Assembly: GCF_021462225.1 (NCBI RefSeq)
Contig: NC_061818.1
Span: 21,153,978-21,217,977 of the forward strand
DNA length: 64,000 bases
Source: Girardinichthys multiradiatus
Lineage: Eukaryota; Chordata; Actinopteri; Cyprinodontiformes; Goodeidae
Direction: 5' to 3'
Part shown: one piece after another, positions 32,611 through 44,890 of the stretch
Numbering within the stretch: the stretch's first letter is position 1
Layout of the letters: each line of letters begins with the position of its first letter
Notes under the pieces: generated by a model
The model's input: the letters and a program-made list of their open reading frames with translations, nothing else
The model's database searches: none
Told to the model about the DNA's origin: nothing
Position numbers and translations under genes: made by a program

Positions 32611-33603
32611 ATGTTGCCTTTGCCAGTAGTGCCACCGTGGCTGTTACCAGAAGCAGTGGTGGATATGGCGTTGATGGAAAAGAAAAAGGATCCAAAATGT
32701 AGATTAGATTCAAGTATAATACAGGAATATATAAACAATTACTATCATTATGTCCAGATTTACACAGACGCATCAAAAACAGATGAAAAAATAGGAGTAG
32801 CATTTGTAATACCAGAATTTAAAATAAAAGTAGGAAAAAGAATTACAGATGGATTATCAGTATATTCAGGAGAATTATTAGCCATATTGTTAGCAGTGCA
32901 GTGGGTGGAGGATATAAAACCATTAAAAACAATCATTTGTTCAGACTCAAGTTCAGCATTATTAAGTTTAAAACATAATCATTCAGAGGGTAGACCAGAC
33001 ATTTTGTTGGAAATAAAACTTACTTTATTTAGAATACAAAGAATGGGATTAATATTAGTGTTTTTATGGGTACCAGCACATGTAGGAGTTGGAGGGAATG
33101 AGAAGGCGGACAGGATGGCAAAGAAGGCAACACAAAACAACATTAGCTTTATAATAAATATTAGTAGGTCAGAGGCAAGAAATATAATTAAACAGAGAAT
33201 CAGGAAAGAGTGGCAAAAAAGGTGGGATGAAGAAAAGAAAGGAAGATGGTTTTACAGAATCAACAAGATAGTAGGAGAAGTAAGAACAGGAAGAAGGAGT
33301 AGAAAAGAGGAAAGATTAATTACAAGATTAAGACTAGGACATACAGGACTTAATTCTACATTGTTCAAGATAAAGAAACATAATACAGGAAAATGTGATT
33401 ATTGTGGAGAGGAGGAAACAATAGAACATGTAATATTGAAGTGTCAGAAATATGAACAAGAAAGATCAATTTTAAGGAGAGAATTTGTAGGTATTAAAGA
33501 AAATTTTATATTGAGAGATACTTTGCAAAGAAGTTTAGGTAGCAAACATATTCAAATTATAATTAGATTTTTCAAAAGCACTAAATTAATAAATAAAATT
33601 TGA
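32611..33603 (+). CDS. LINE ORF2 C-terminus: RNase H and CCHC zinc knuckle (partial, open)
   Basis: 330 codons without a stop. The ATG at 32611 coincides with the truncation point and is probably internal to the original protein. RNase H spans about residues 45-175, with the four acidic positions visible: YTDASK, SGELLAILLA, CSDSSSALL and GNEKADRMAK. WVPAHVGVGG is the conserved histidine loop. A basic linker follows (RKEWQKRWDEEKKGRW), then a CDYCGEEETIEHVILKC knuckle (C-x2-C-x7-H-x4-C) near residue 265. RNase H removes the RNA strand after reverse transcription, and the knuckle binds nucleic acid. The RT and endonuclease are absent, so this is a fragment. The LTR promoter upstream could transcribe it in sense. 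Confidence 0.85.
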   Translation: MLPLPVVPPWLLPEAVVDMALMEKKKDPKCRLDSSIIQEYINNYYHYVQIYTDASKTDEKIGVAFVIPEFKIKVGKRITDGLSVYSGELLAILLAVQWVEDIKPLKTIICSDSSSALLSLKHNHSEGRPDILLEIKLTLFRIQRMGLILVFLWVPAHVGVGGNEKADRMAKKATQNNISFIINISRSEARNIIKQRIRKEWQKRWDEEKKGRWFYRINKIVGEVRTGRRSRKEERLITRLRLGHTGLNSTLFKIKKHNTGKCDYCGEEETIEHVILKCQKYEQERSILRREFVGIKENFILRDTLQRSLGSKHIQIIIRFFKSTKLINKI

Positions 33604-33723
33604 TTGTTGTAATAGTAAATAAGATTTAAAACCATGAAGAACCACACTCCATACCAGTCGGTGGCGGTAATGCACATCTTCAAGTTATTTGCCAACTGCC
33701 AAAAAATAACACAGAAGAAGAAG
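32611..33723 (+). mobile_element. 5'-truncated I/Nimb-type LINE
   Basis: 1113 bp between perfect 13-bp duplications. It consists of the C-terminal coding part, a short 3' region with CCATACCAGTCGGTGGCGGT and an AGAAGAAGAAG tail. RNase H downstream of RT and an (AAG)n tail are known for I-clade LINEs such as Nimb in fish. Truncation at the 5' end is usual for LINE insertions. The coding part is undamaged, so the insertion is probably recent compared with its host LTR. Confidence 0.85.
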
Positions 33724-35317
33724 AAGTCTCCCTCTTCCACACCGATGACCATCGGGTCAGGAGGGAACACAGCGCGCTGAATGTCTTTTGCTGGCAAAAG
33801 GACATAAATTCAACTGGATCCAAGGACTGATCATTTGCAAAAGTTAAGTAGAATGAAATACTGTCTGTGTATCCGGTATTTTCATTCATGAACGGAGAAA
33901 TTAAGGTGTAAGAGTTGCTTACATTTTCTCTTCGAGGCCCCAAAGAAGCAAACGGTGTTCCGAGAGAAGCTGTTTCAACAAGCTGAGTCTGGAGGAAAGA
34001 CGACGGCCGCAACCGTGTTTACGGTAACGAACAGCTGGTCACCTTCTGATCGGGAGAAACTGAGGAAGTTGGCGGGAAGCTAACTCTTTGTTCACGACGG
34101 ATATCTTCTTCAAACTTCGCCTTGGGACGACATTCCCTCAACAGGTTCAGAGGTTGGGGTTTGGGCAGATTAACAGATCGGTTTAGGATGAAATGATCTA
34201 AACGTTTTCATGTTATGAAGTTTGTTTTGTGGAACTCGGCTATCTTGGTGCTAGCATGCTACCTGTAGCACCGAGGCCGGTTCGGGTTCTTTGTATGTTT
34301 TAAAGCTAAGATAAACTTTATTTAAAGGGTGGTTTTAACCAGAACATTGCTCATAACGCGCCGTCAGCGCTTATGCATTTTAACCCTGGTATTTTAAAGG
34401 TATGTGTTGATTCTGGCGCTAAGCTATCTCTAGCTTAGCACTTTAGCTAGCTTCTTTGTTAGCCCAACGGCCAGCCGGTAAGAACACGTGTGCTAGCATT
34501 AAGGCTAGTCAACAGAAAGGTTGTTAGTTTTCAAGCTAGTGAATAATAGTCCCCGAACATCATTTACTAAAGTAAACACCATTAAGCCCCATTTCTCCAG
34601 AAAGATTTGGCTCTTTTCCAAAATACTCAATAATATTTCTTCAAATATTATTTTAATAAATGAAGGCAGCTAATTAGACACCGTTGAGAATTAGTCATCC
34701 AGGAGGTGGGTTTTATTCAGCAGATCATTATTTAAAACATTATTTTATTAAAATAATATTTAATCTGATCTTGCATTGTGAAGGGTTGTCTAAAGGTTGC
34801 TGATTATTTTCTAAGTTAGTTCCAAAACTAACTTAACTTCACTTCCAGATTCTTCAAGATAATCCGTGGTTCTCAAACATAAACATTGCATGGTAATGTT
34901 GCATCACTCTTTTTGGGTCATGATTTCTAATCATCTTTAATCAACTTGTTTATATTGTACATAGTCCATTAGTCTTCATTATTCTTTAATTCTGCTTGGT
35001 AGTTTAGTTGGATTGTTTTAGCATAGTAAAGAGTTTGTTGATTGAAATATGTTGGACTTTGAGTTGACTTATTTTTGTTAATAAATTCTTGTATTTTAAG
35101 AAATTGTGTGAATTCATTCCATATGTGTGCAGAGTTTATGCTGTTCAATAATGCCTGAGCTCGTCTCACACCTTTCTATTCTGTCCTAATACCATCGCCT
35201 TAATGGGGCTGGTATTCACAGGACAATCCTTAACAGACCGGAATATTATTTGGTAAAATATTAATATTAAAATATTAATATTAAATAATATTCTCCAATT
35301 CATATTTACAACAGAGG

Positions 35318-35395
35318 TCAAGGTGGTCCAAGTGCAGGCCATGTGTACACCAACACCAACTTACACTAAAAGCAGCTATCTGCCTTTTATAGCCA
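35318..35395 (+). repeat. Short repeat R2, copy 2
   Basis: Matches 29291-29362 in the same orientation, with GTCCAAGTGCAGG, GTGTACACCA and AAAAGCAGCTAT. It stands immediately right of the solo LTR's duplication. The two R2 copies flank the Gypsy relic and LTR as direct repeats, but R2 may only be part of the SINE-like family. Confidence 0.5.
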
Positions 35396-36552
35396 GGCTG
35401 CCCTGGGTGATTTACAGGAAGACATCATACAAGGGGAATAATCAGAAAAGAAGAACAACTGGAACTGATTTTGATAAAATTTCCCAAGTTCACCAAATAA
35501 ACTACAAAACCTTAGAAGAAATCATACACCAACTAAGCTCTTCTTCCTGCTGTCTCGATGTTTTACCCACAGCTTTCCTTAAGAAAGCTATGCCTGTTAA
35601 AACTTCTGATTTAACTCAAATAATAAACACGTCCCTTTTGTCAGGTGTTTTCCTCCAGGCCCTAAAAACAGCAATTATCAAACCTCTATTGAAAAAGAGC
35701 AACTTGGACAAGGTGCTACTACAGAACTACAGGCCTACCTCAAACCTCCCCTTCATCAGTAAGATTATTAAAAAAGCTGTATTTCAACAGTTAATCAACT
35801 TCCCAACAATGACCAACCGCTTCGATGTCTTCCAGTTTGTACTGTGCTCACCACAGTACAGAGACTGCTCTTGTCAAAGTGTTCAATGACATCCGTATAA
35901 ATGCAGACTGTGGAAGAACCACAGTGCTGGTATTATTGGACCTTAGTGCAGCATTCGACACTGTTGATCACTCCATTTTATTAGAGCGCCTGGAAAACTG
36001 GGTCGGCTTTATGGTACAGCACTCGATTGGTTTAAATCCTACTTGAAGGACAGAGACTTTGTTGTGTCAGTAAATAACTTTAAATCAGAGAATAGACTTT
36101 AAAATACTTCTGTTAGTCTATAAATCACTGAATGGCTTAGCACCAAAATACATTACAGACTTGTTGTCAGTGTATCAACCAGCCAAACCTCTCAGGTCTT
36201 CTGGCTTAAATCGACTCTGCGTTCTTATGCTCCACAAATCTGGAATAAACTGCCAGAAAACTCGAAAAGCGCTGAAACCCTAAGTTGCTTCAAATCAAAA
36301 ATAAAAACTTATTTCTTTAGAGTGGCCTTTGACGGTGCCATCTAAACATCCTTAGTTATGTTTTCAGTCCAACTTTCCTTTCATTTTCTTATCCATCGTT
36401 ATATTCTCTTTATTTTTTAATTACCTTTATATTACTGTAATGTACTTTGAGTATTATGTTTTTTATTATTATTTTTTTTTTTCATGTGAAGCACTTTGAA
36501 TTGTCCTGCTACTGAAATGTGCTATATAAATAAACTTGCCTTGCCTTGCCTT
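35396..36552 (+). mobile_element. L2-type LINE with internal deletion
   Basis: Pieces of an L2-clade ORF2 on the plus strand, followed by the 3' end GTGAAGCACTTTGAATTGTC / GTGCTATATAAATAAA and a CTTGC-CTTGC tail (36485-36552). This tail type is typical of L2 elements in fish. Most of RT between motif A and the C-terminus is deleted. Confidence 0.78.
35450..36345 (+). pseudogene. L2 reverse transcriptase remnant
   Basis: The first frame has the pre-RT and finger part, with AFLKKAMPVKTSDLTQIINT, LKTAIIKPLLKKSNLD and NYRPTSNLPFISKIIKK. After a frameshift near 35830 come [14 protein letters not shown] and motif [21 protein letters not shown], with the catalytic Asp. After ENWVG the palm motifs B to D are missing. 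The C-terminal part (36095-36345) has LNGLAPKYITDLLS- and KPLRSSGLNR-like sequence. The YADD box is deleted, so the enzyme is dead. Confidence 0.78.
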
Positions 36553-37304
36553 ATCCCTTTGGTTTGGTCCAAGAGCTTTTATGCAAAACCTGGAGCATGC
36601 CTCTCCCTTTTGCCGCCATGCCCTGGTGAGGAGCCAAACCAGAAGGAGGTCTTTCATTTAAACTGGTATATTGTCAAACTAATAAGTTAAACCAACAGAA
36701 ATCTCAAGAAACATAAATTGACATTTACATCTACACTCTATATACACTAAGGATGGCCAGTCCCTTCTCCAGAATGTGTCTAGAAACGTCTGAATAGAAC
36801 TACAATAAAGAACTTAAACAACTCACAAGTTTGGTCTGTAAATTAACACATCAATAATCACATTTCGGGACACCTGGTCTCCATTAAACCCTTGACATCC
36901 CTATCTGTTGGGTTTGGTTCATCCAACACAAATGCATATTCATAACCCTGGCAGATTTAAAGATAAGAAAGATTTAAGATTATATTTCTTCAATGAAGTA
37001 GTTTGCTTCTGATAGGAAGTGAACCATTCATCTCACAAAAGAAGAAAGAACTTACTGTGGGAAATTACCTTTACCATTATTTATTATCAATAGAAAAATA
37101 TGTATTGCCATTACAGCCATAAAACCCATCTTATAATTGCCTGTCTAATAATATGTGTGTTTCCATTGGTATTTTATATTTGATGATAACCTTCAACTCT
37201 TTAAGGTTAGAAAGACTTCTTGCCATCACCCAAATACTCAGCTCCGTCCACAGATTCTCATCACATCAGATTCAAGTTAGGACTCCAAAATATTAATATT
37301 GCTT
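36553..37304. other. Non-coding stretch
   Basis: No gene or transposon recognised. Confidence 0.4.
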
Positions 37305-37560
37305 CCAGTCAGAAGAAACATCCATCTATTGTCTACATCCGCTTCTCACTGCATGGTTGAGGGGGAGGCTGGTACCTATCTCCAATCATTAGGCAAGAGG
37401 CAGGGAACACTATGGTTAGGTTGCCAGTTTATCACAGGTTGCCAGTCTTTTACAGGGCCACACAGAGACACACAGGACAGACAAGCATGCACATACACAG
37501 TCATGCGTGCAGGTTAGAGAGACCAGTTAACCTAATATTCATGTTTTCGGAAGCCAGAGT
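37305..37560 (-). repeat. SINE-like repeat fragment
   Basis: CATCCATCTATTGTCTACAT, GGTTGCCAGT (twice, 37420-37450) and CACAGAGACACACAGGACAG are the complement of the 3' part of the common fish repeat also at 10225-10385 and 55575-55775. The doubled TATCACAGGTTGCCAGT word suggests a small internal duplication. Confidence 0.6.
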
Positions 37561-38641
37561 GGCAGGAGCCAAGCATACAAGCATGCTTACTCCAGAAGCA
37601 GCCCCAAAAGAAGCATGTTGGTAAAAAATAAATTACTTTGAACATGAACCTGCAGGGTGCCTACATGACCAGACTTGGTGTCATCTATAAGCATGAATGA
37701 TTCTAATAATCTCCACAAAAACAAAAGAGTCTAACTGCCTGAACCACATATGTACACAAACAGCAGACACCAAGCTCTCAAATGGGTTCATGCACAACAT
37801 TGTTGACAGAAATAGAGAAACCTCTCTCCACATGTTTTGAGCTCTGCACAGTCGCTTTCAGTCTTCATCTGTGTCTTTATTGTATCTGGATTAAAGGTTA
37901 AGCAGAAAATCCCAAAACTGTTAAATTTGCTCATCTATGATCCCTTAGAGTCAAAGGTCATGTAGGTATGTATTGCATCAGTTACACTTACAGCTCACAG
38001 CAGCAACTGGTGACCCATGAAATGAAATTCAGCAGTGTAACCACCCGCTAAGCTAATGTGCTTGACCACTTGTTTCAAAAGGCTGCTGAAGGATCATCAT
38101 ATAACTCTCTCCATGAAGGTTAACAATCTGCTGAATATTAAAGGGCTTTTAGGCAGAAGTACACTGTAGATCAATTTTCTGTGGTTTTACAAAAATATTA
38201 TTACTGTGTATGATAATAGTAAGTTAGAGTGAATAATCATGCACTTTAAGCACATTAACGGTAAACAAAACTGGTATACTATTAATACTGCAATTTGCAA
38301 GACATCTCCTGCACAATACACTGGCAGTATTTTTTTTCTGCTATGGAGTGGGCTTGCCTACAACGCCCTGGCTCTGTAGTATTGAGGTATGTAAATCCTG
38401 ACAAAAATATTATGCATAATGCACCATCTGATTAGTGCTCCTTTGTTTATAGCCTAATTATTTAAGCTATGATTTGACTTCTTAGATTCTTGACAATTCC
38501 CACGTTAGCACAGACAATTTTTAAGCAATGCACTGATTCTGAAAAATGGTCAGCTTGAGAAGATGGAAAAGGACCTATCAAGTAATCAGGAAATCAGTTG
38601 TATTTTAATTATGGTATTTAAATACAGTTAAGCAGTGATTA
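37561..38641. other. Non-coding stretch
   Basis: No gene or repeat recognised. Confidence 0.4.
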
Positions 38642-38944
38642 GCACATGTGGACAAAATTGTTGGTACCCCTCGGTTAATGAAAGAAAAACCCACAATGGT
38701 CACAGAAATAACTTGAATCTGACAAAGGTAATCGTGAATAAAAATTCTATGAAAATGAACAAATGAAAGTCAGACATTACTTTCCAAACATGCTTCAACA
38801 GAATTATTTTAAAAAATAAACTCATGAAACAGGCCTGGACAAAAATGATGGTACCCCTGAAAATAATGTGACCACAGGGACATGTTAAATCAAGGCGTGT
38901 CCATTAATTAGCATCACAGGTGTCTACATTCTTGTAATCAGTCA

Positions 38945-39240
38945 GTGGGCCTGTATATAGAGCTACAGGTAGTCACTGTGCTGTTTGGTGACATGGTGTG
39001 TATCACACTGAACATGGACCAGAGGAAGCGAAGGAAAGAGTTGTCTCAGAAGATTGGAAATAAAATTATAGACAAGCATGTTAAAAGTTATAAAGGTATA
39101 AGACCATCTTCAAGCTGCTTCATGTTCCTCAGACTACAGTTGCACATATTCAGAAATTTAAGATTCACGGGACTTGGGAAAGAGTTGTCTCAGGAGATTA
39201 GAAAGAAAATTATAGACAAGCATGTTAAAGGTAAAATGAT
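38945..39240 (+). pseudogene. Inverted second copy of the Tc1-D transposase start
   Basis: From ATG 39014 the plus strand reads MDQRKRRKELSQKIGNKII, the same N-terminus as the main gene on the other strand (ATG at 40283). It continues through part of the helix-turn-helix region. A block encoding KELSQEIRKKIIDKHVKG (39180-39236) then repeats the one at 39038-39095. No catalytic region follows. The frame ends at the junction with the 3' end of the main gene. This is part of the element's left arm. Confidence 0.75.
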
Positions 39241-39252
39241 GGTACCCTTAAC

Positions 39253-40283
<1,031 letters not shown>

Positions 40284-40649
40284 GTTGAGTGTGGTACACA
40301 CCATGTCACCAAACAGCACAGTGACTACCTGTAACCCTATATATAGGCCCACTGACTGATTACAAGACTGTAGACACCTGTGATGCTAATTAATGGACAC
40401 ACCTTGATTTAACATGTCCCTTTGGTCACATTATTTTCAGGAGTACCATCATTTTTGTCCAGGCCTGTTTCATGAGTTTATTTTTTTAAATAATTCTGTT
40501 GAAGCATGTTTGAAAAGCAATGTCTGACTTCAATTTCATAAATTTTTATTCATGATTACCTTTGTCAGATTCAAGTTATTTCTGTGACCGTTGTGGTTTT
40601 TTTTTTCATTAACCGAGGGGTACCAACAATTTTGTCCACGTGTGTACTT

Positions 40650-40845
40650 ATTAGGTGGCTTTTGAAGGCAACTGGTCCAGTGGATTTTATTTAGGAATAT
40701 CAGAATATAGCTTGCTGGATACAAATGCACAGCACAGGTTTTAGATTTTTTCACAATTGTGCTCCACTTGGTAATGGTGTTTTAGATAAGAAATACATTG
40801 AAGTTTGAGTTTATGATTGCTTTTGAAAGGCACTGTTTAAAGTTA
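40650..40845. mobile_element. End of an older Tc1-like relic next to Tc1-D
   Basis: TTAGGTGGCTTTTGAAGGCA, TACAAATGCACAGCACAGG, TTCACAATTGTGCTCCACTT and the final TTTGAAAGGCACTGT are the promoter-proximal end of the old Tc1 family seen at 27272-28066 and 46326-47358. Its other half is not visible left of Tc1-D. Confidence 0.6.
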
Positions 40846-41300
40846 CATCCATAGCTGCTGGAAACAGTTAAGTGATACTGGACTCACTTAGACTGTATGC
40901 AAGTAAATTACAAATTGCAAATTTTGTTTTTGATTATTATTTTTCCTCAAAATCTGTTTCAACACTTTATGTGCAGGATGTGTGGGGTCTGCAGAGATTT
41001 TAGCTGCCCTTTTCCTGACCGTAGACCTGTATAAGTCCTGGATCGAGGGAAGGTCAGCCCTGATGAGAAATGGGTTCCTCAAGTTTCGAGAATTGGTGGT
41101 TCCTAGAAACAGGTAGTGTCACTTACAATAAAGCTTTAAGTATGACACTGAAACTCTCGTGCTTTTAAACTAGAGGCCATTAGACTTTCAAATAATGTGC
41201 TTGTTTATCATAATAACCAAGAGTGTCCTTGTCAGACAGGCTTTTTTCTTTATCCTTGTCAGTTGCTGAGTGTCCAGGCTTGATAAATATCCCATTAATG
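40846..41300. other. Non-coding stretch
   Basis: A short segment at 40890-41100 has a frame with RKRAAKISADPTHPAHKVLKQ on the minus strand. It resembles the end of an L2-type LINE protein but is too short to classify firmly. Confidence 0.35.
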
Positions 41301-41384
41301 CTTGTGTTCCTCATGGTGGCCTGGCCATGTGGGAAAATTGTTCTTGTCTTCCTCATGGTGGCCTGGCCATGTGGGAAAATTGTT
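41301..41384. repeat. 42-bp tandem duplication
   Basis: Two head-to-tail copies of a 42-base unit containing CCTCATGGTGGCCTGGCCAT differ at one base. The near identity indicates a recent duplication. Confidence 0.9.
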
Positions 41385-41960
41385 TGCCCGCACACACACT
41401 TTAATATCCTCACATCTATCTAAATGTTCATGCCAACTTATATCTCATAGGGAAGTTGCAAGAAATATCATTAGTGTCGCTGTGTTTTGCGACCACACAG
41501 CTGAAAAGTTACAGTATTTGTGTGTATGTCAGTGTGTGTGTCATTCAGACAACTAACCTGAGCTCCACCAGACCTGCTTGGGCACCTAGTTTGCAGGATT
41601 ATATAGCACTGCCCTGCAGGCATATATATATACTGTATATTATTTTTTGTTTCCAAATCAGCCACTCCGCTTCACTCTGTGCCTCATCAACTCCACAGTA
41701 GCATCCTTCTGTTTGCTGAATAACAACAAATAAAGACAAAACTTTACTGTGTCTCAGTGCTTGTACTTTTAAAATAAGAGGAGAAATCAATTTGGCCTCT
41801 CTGTCACAACAGGACATATATTTGAGAAGCAACAAGGAAGATCGGATTGTTTGCTACTATGCTCCTATAGCTCTATGTGGGCTAGAACAACTTTTATTTA
41901 AAGGAAGAAAGAAAGAAAAGCTCTTACTCTATAATTTTGACACCTAAATATTCCATCAAG
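41385..41960. other. Non-coding stretch
   Basis: No gene recognised. Contains short CATATATATATACTGTATAT and GAAAGAAAGAAA simple repeats. Confidence 0.4.
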
Positions 41961-42150
41961 CGTTTACAATACCTGAGTCTCAATGACTATTTTACATGCC
42001 TGTGAAGAAATGAAGCTCCACTCTTCTTTGCAGAATTGCTTTAATCCAGCCACATGGACTTTCCTGTGCTAAAACAGTCTGTTTAAGTCCAGCCACAGCT
42101 TTTCAATTGGATTTAAGTCCGCACATTGACTAGGCCACTCCAAAATTGAA
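41961..42150 (-). mobile_element. Tc1/mariner-like relic fragment
   Basis: GCTTTTCAATTGGATTTAAG followed by TCCGCACATTGACTAGGCCA and CTCCAAAATTG is the decayed complement of the SPDLNPIENLW region of a fish Tc1-type transposase gene. It is a fragment only. Confidence 0.5.
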
Positions 42151-43910
42151 CAGAAAAGATACAGTGTTGTAGTTGCTCTGAGCTTGCCTAGCTAACAGCT
42201 ATCTATCCAGTAATTTCTTTACATTTACTACATTGTCTTATTATTAAACTAATAAAAGACAATACTATAGATTAGCTGTTGAGCTATTAGACTATTTATC
42301 TTCCCATATAAATCCTTGTGATAGGCTCAATGAATCTGGCTGAAGTACTCCTCCTTGCTATCTTGACTGTAGGAAGCCATCATGCTGGCATGTTTATGTC
42401 AGGGTTGTGTGCCTCTGGCTACACTGCCCTTCTTTGGTGACCTTAGGCGAGTGTTCCACTATTGATGTATGGTACAGAGAATACTTCATGGTTCAATCAG
42501 TTAGGGGTAGTCATTAGGATAATAAAACAGCAGCCCAAGACTATCAAACTAACATCACCACAGACTGTAGGTATGATGTTCTTTTTCAGACATGTCCCAG
42601 ATTTACCCCACGTGTAACCAGACATAAACCCTTATAAAAGTTTTCTTACCAGCTCATAGGATATTTTAGGGATTGCTGGGAATATTTGAGGGTAACCAAT
42701 CTGTTTTTTAGTAAATGTTAACCGGACCTGTTTTTTTATGGTTAGGCCTGCTAGATGTTGTTCCTGGATCCTTTTTGACCTCCTGAATGAGTCTTCGATG
42801 TGCACTTTGTGCAATTATATCATGCGTTGCTTTTTTTTAGCCCACTTGCATTTTCAGACGTTGACTTCCTTTTGCATTTCAGGCAGTTGTCATGCCTGGG
42901 TTTTGCTAGTAAAACTGAAACATAAAAAGTGATTAATCACAGTTAATTTTTCATTTAACAGGAAGAAATAATTTCAGGTTGATTTGAGTACCTTTTTTTT
43001 ATCAGTACACGGAATTGAAAATGGCATTGAGGATTCAGTCTAGTTATCTTTGTCTGATATTGAAAAATCTAAAACAGAAGAGATTTTAAACAGAACAATT
43101 ATTTTTTCACAACACTTTATCTGCAATAAAGTAAATCAACATGAGTTTATATGTTCAGAATGCAAATATTTAAAACATATCTAGAAGCAAAGCTTCTTAG
43201 CGACAAAGCTTTCATATTGGCTGCCGATAAGCATATTTAAATCTGTGCTGATAAAGAGAAGCAGCTGGCTAACATCATGTTATTCCAGGTTACTGGTGAG
43301 TTTGAACTACTTTTTACACTGTTTGATTGTGAGTTCAGAGTTCCGTCTCCATTTGACCATAAGCCAGCGAAAATGGGAGGGTATACAGTTTTTAGTATTC
43401 CAAAGAGGTGCTATCACAGCAGTGGGGATGTGCCCTGCATTGATGCCCAAAGTTTCCTCTGCCCCATGCTGAGAATAGCAGCGAAAACTGGGAATGAAAT
43501 CCTCTGGATCATCCATTCTGTTCATCTGTGCACTGCAGATGTAACTGATAAATGAGTAAATGTGAATGTTGTTATGGCTGCTGCTGTGACCATGAAAGGT
43601 TACACTTTAAAGAGGAAGAGATGTTTTTCTTACTGCTTCTGTCCTTTGATCATCTGAGAGTGGAATGAAGTAGTTTAGTCTAAAATGTAATTAAAATGCT
43701 TAGTAACATAATTTTAAATTAGCAATTTAATTATGCTTTGATTGCACAACCATATCTTTAATGTGTTATCCATATTATGTCTTTTTATAATTTTTATGTT
43801 ATTTGGGTTATTTGGGTTCTCAGTAGGGAGACAGTGCTGACTGTCTGAGCAGCAGAAAGTTTCTGCAAAAGTTCACCCTATTTAAAATTAGTTTAAAAAA
43901 AATGTACATA
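42151..43910. other. Non-coding stretch with one unassigned open frame
   Basis: No gene recognised. A 92-codon open stretch at 43277-43555 (FELLFTLFDCEFRVPSPFD..., no ATG at its start) has mixed composition but no family resemblance. It could be an old exon or chance. Confidence 0.35.
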
Positions 43911-44890
43911 CAGAGCCAGAGGTTAACATACACTCATCATGGATATAAATCTCCTATTTAGTTTTGGCTTGCAATGAAGCATTTAATTTGTTCTTTTCTT
44001 CTTCTAGAATGATGGTGGAACGTACAACTTCAAATAATTTAAAAAATAGGAGCCACAGATTTTCTCCATTCCAGGGACACTGAACATTTTTCATACAGGC
44101 TCAAAAATATACATAAACCTCACATGAGCCACCGTCAACAAGCACTTGGTATAATTCTGGCTTGAAATCTAACTACTCTTCTTAGCAGAAATAGATTTTT
44201 TTAAACTGGATGGTTCCCTGGCATGGGCACAGTTTTTAAGCCCATAAATCTTCAATAGGGTTTATAATCAGCAGGGCTGAGATCCAAACTAAAATCAGTT
44301 TTAATGTGTGTTTGGGATCAATCTCATGACCAAGCTTTCATCCCTGATGAAAGGAAAGGTAAGATGTTTATGATCAACCCAGCAATCACCTAGATGTTGG
44401 AACACCACTTTCAATATCCACATTGAAGTGATGTTCAGGGACAGAGGGTGGTGAACAATAAAGAGATTTTTGGTCCAAAATCAAAACTGTGGACAAATGC
44501 CTTATGGAAAAAGTTTTATGGTTAGAGGAGACAACCACTGAGCTGAAACAATCTAGTATCTTACAGCAGGGTGTAAGATACTAGCAGGAAAAGAATACCA
44601 TAACCAAGTAGTCGGCATAGGGCACAGAAACATTTTTGCAGAATACGAACTGGAGACCCCTAGGTCAAAGTGAGAATCACATCCCAAGGTGGTGGAAAAT
44701 AACCATGCTAAGATCCTGTGTGACTTTCAGATATAAACCAAAAAACTGGTAATGGCCAATCATTGTTGCAATCTTTGTTTCACATTGGATGACAGCTGTT
44801 GTGTCAATGTGGCCATCCCAAATGATGGAAACATCAGGAAAAAGGAACATGCGTAAGTGGAAAAATACCAAGAGTTTAATGAAAGCAATT
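43911..44890 (+). mobile_element. Degenerate Sleeping-Beauty-like Tc1 relic
   Basis: After TA, CAGAGCCAGAGGTTAACATAC and ACTCATCATGGATATAAAT are a decayed version of the GAAGTTTACATACACT type of end. Further in, GCCTTATGGAAAAAGTTTTA followed by TGGTTAGAGGAGACAA (about 44501-44532) is decayed transposase sequence around the first catalytic Asp (the WSDET-like box). A 12-bp perfect hairpin lies at 44553-44584. The right end was not found. Confidence 0.6.
44553..44584. repeat. Perfect 12-bp inverted repeat
   Basis: CTAGTATCTTAC and GTAAGATACTAG are separated by eight bases. It lies inside the Tc1 relic and has no partner in related elements here. Confidence 0.8.

Larger units (their letters stand above)
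32598..33736. repeat. 13-bp target-site duplication around the I/Nimb LINE
   Basis: AAGTCTCCCTCTT occurs at 32598-32610 and again at 33724-33736, exactly flanking the LINE. Only one copy would be expected in the LTR. This length fits target-primed reverse transcription. Confidence 0.9.
32431..35313 (+). mobile_element. Solo LTR (LTR-B), split by an I/Nimb LINE
   Basis: Begins TGTTGGGACCACACAGCC and ends TTTACAACA, aligning with LTR-A over its full length. No internal retrotransposon sequence adjoins it. GAGG on both sides shows a complete insertion that later recombined to a single LTR. Without the LINE (32611-33736 including one duplication) it is about 1757 bp. Several inverted GCTAAGCTATCTCTAGCTTAGC-like words lie near 34419-34440. 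The orientation is opposite to the neighbouring Gypsy relic, so the two are separate insertions. Confidence 0.85.

Noticed and set aside
32431..35313. Solo LTR as the LTR of the neighbouring Gmr1-type relic
   Set aside because: Its orientation is opposite to the relic's genes, and it has its own GAGG duplication, so it is an independent insertion.
43277..43555. A 92-codon plus-strand frame that could be an exon
   Set aside because: No recognisable domain and no convincing splice sites at both ends.
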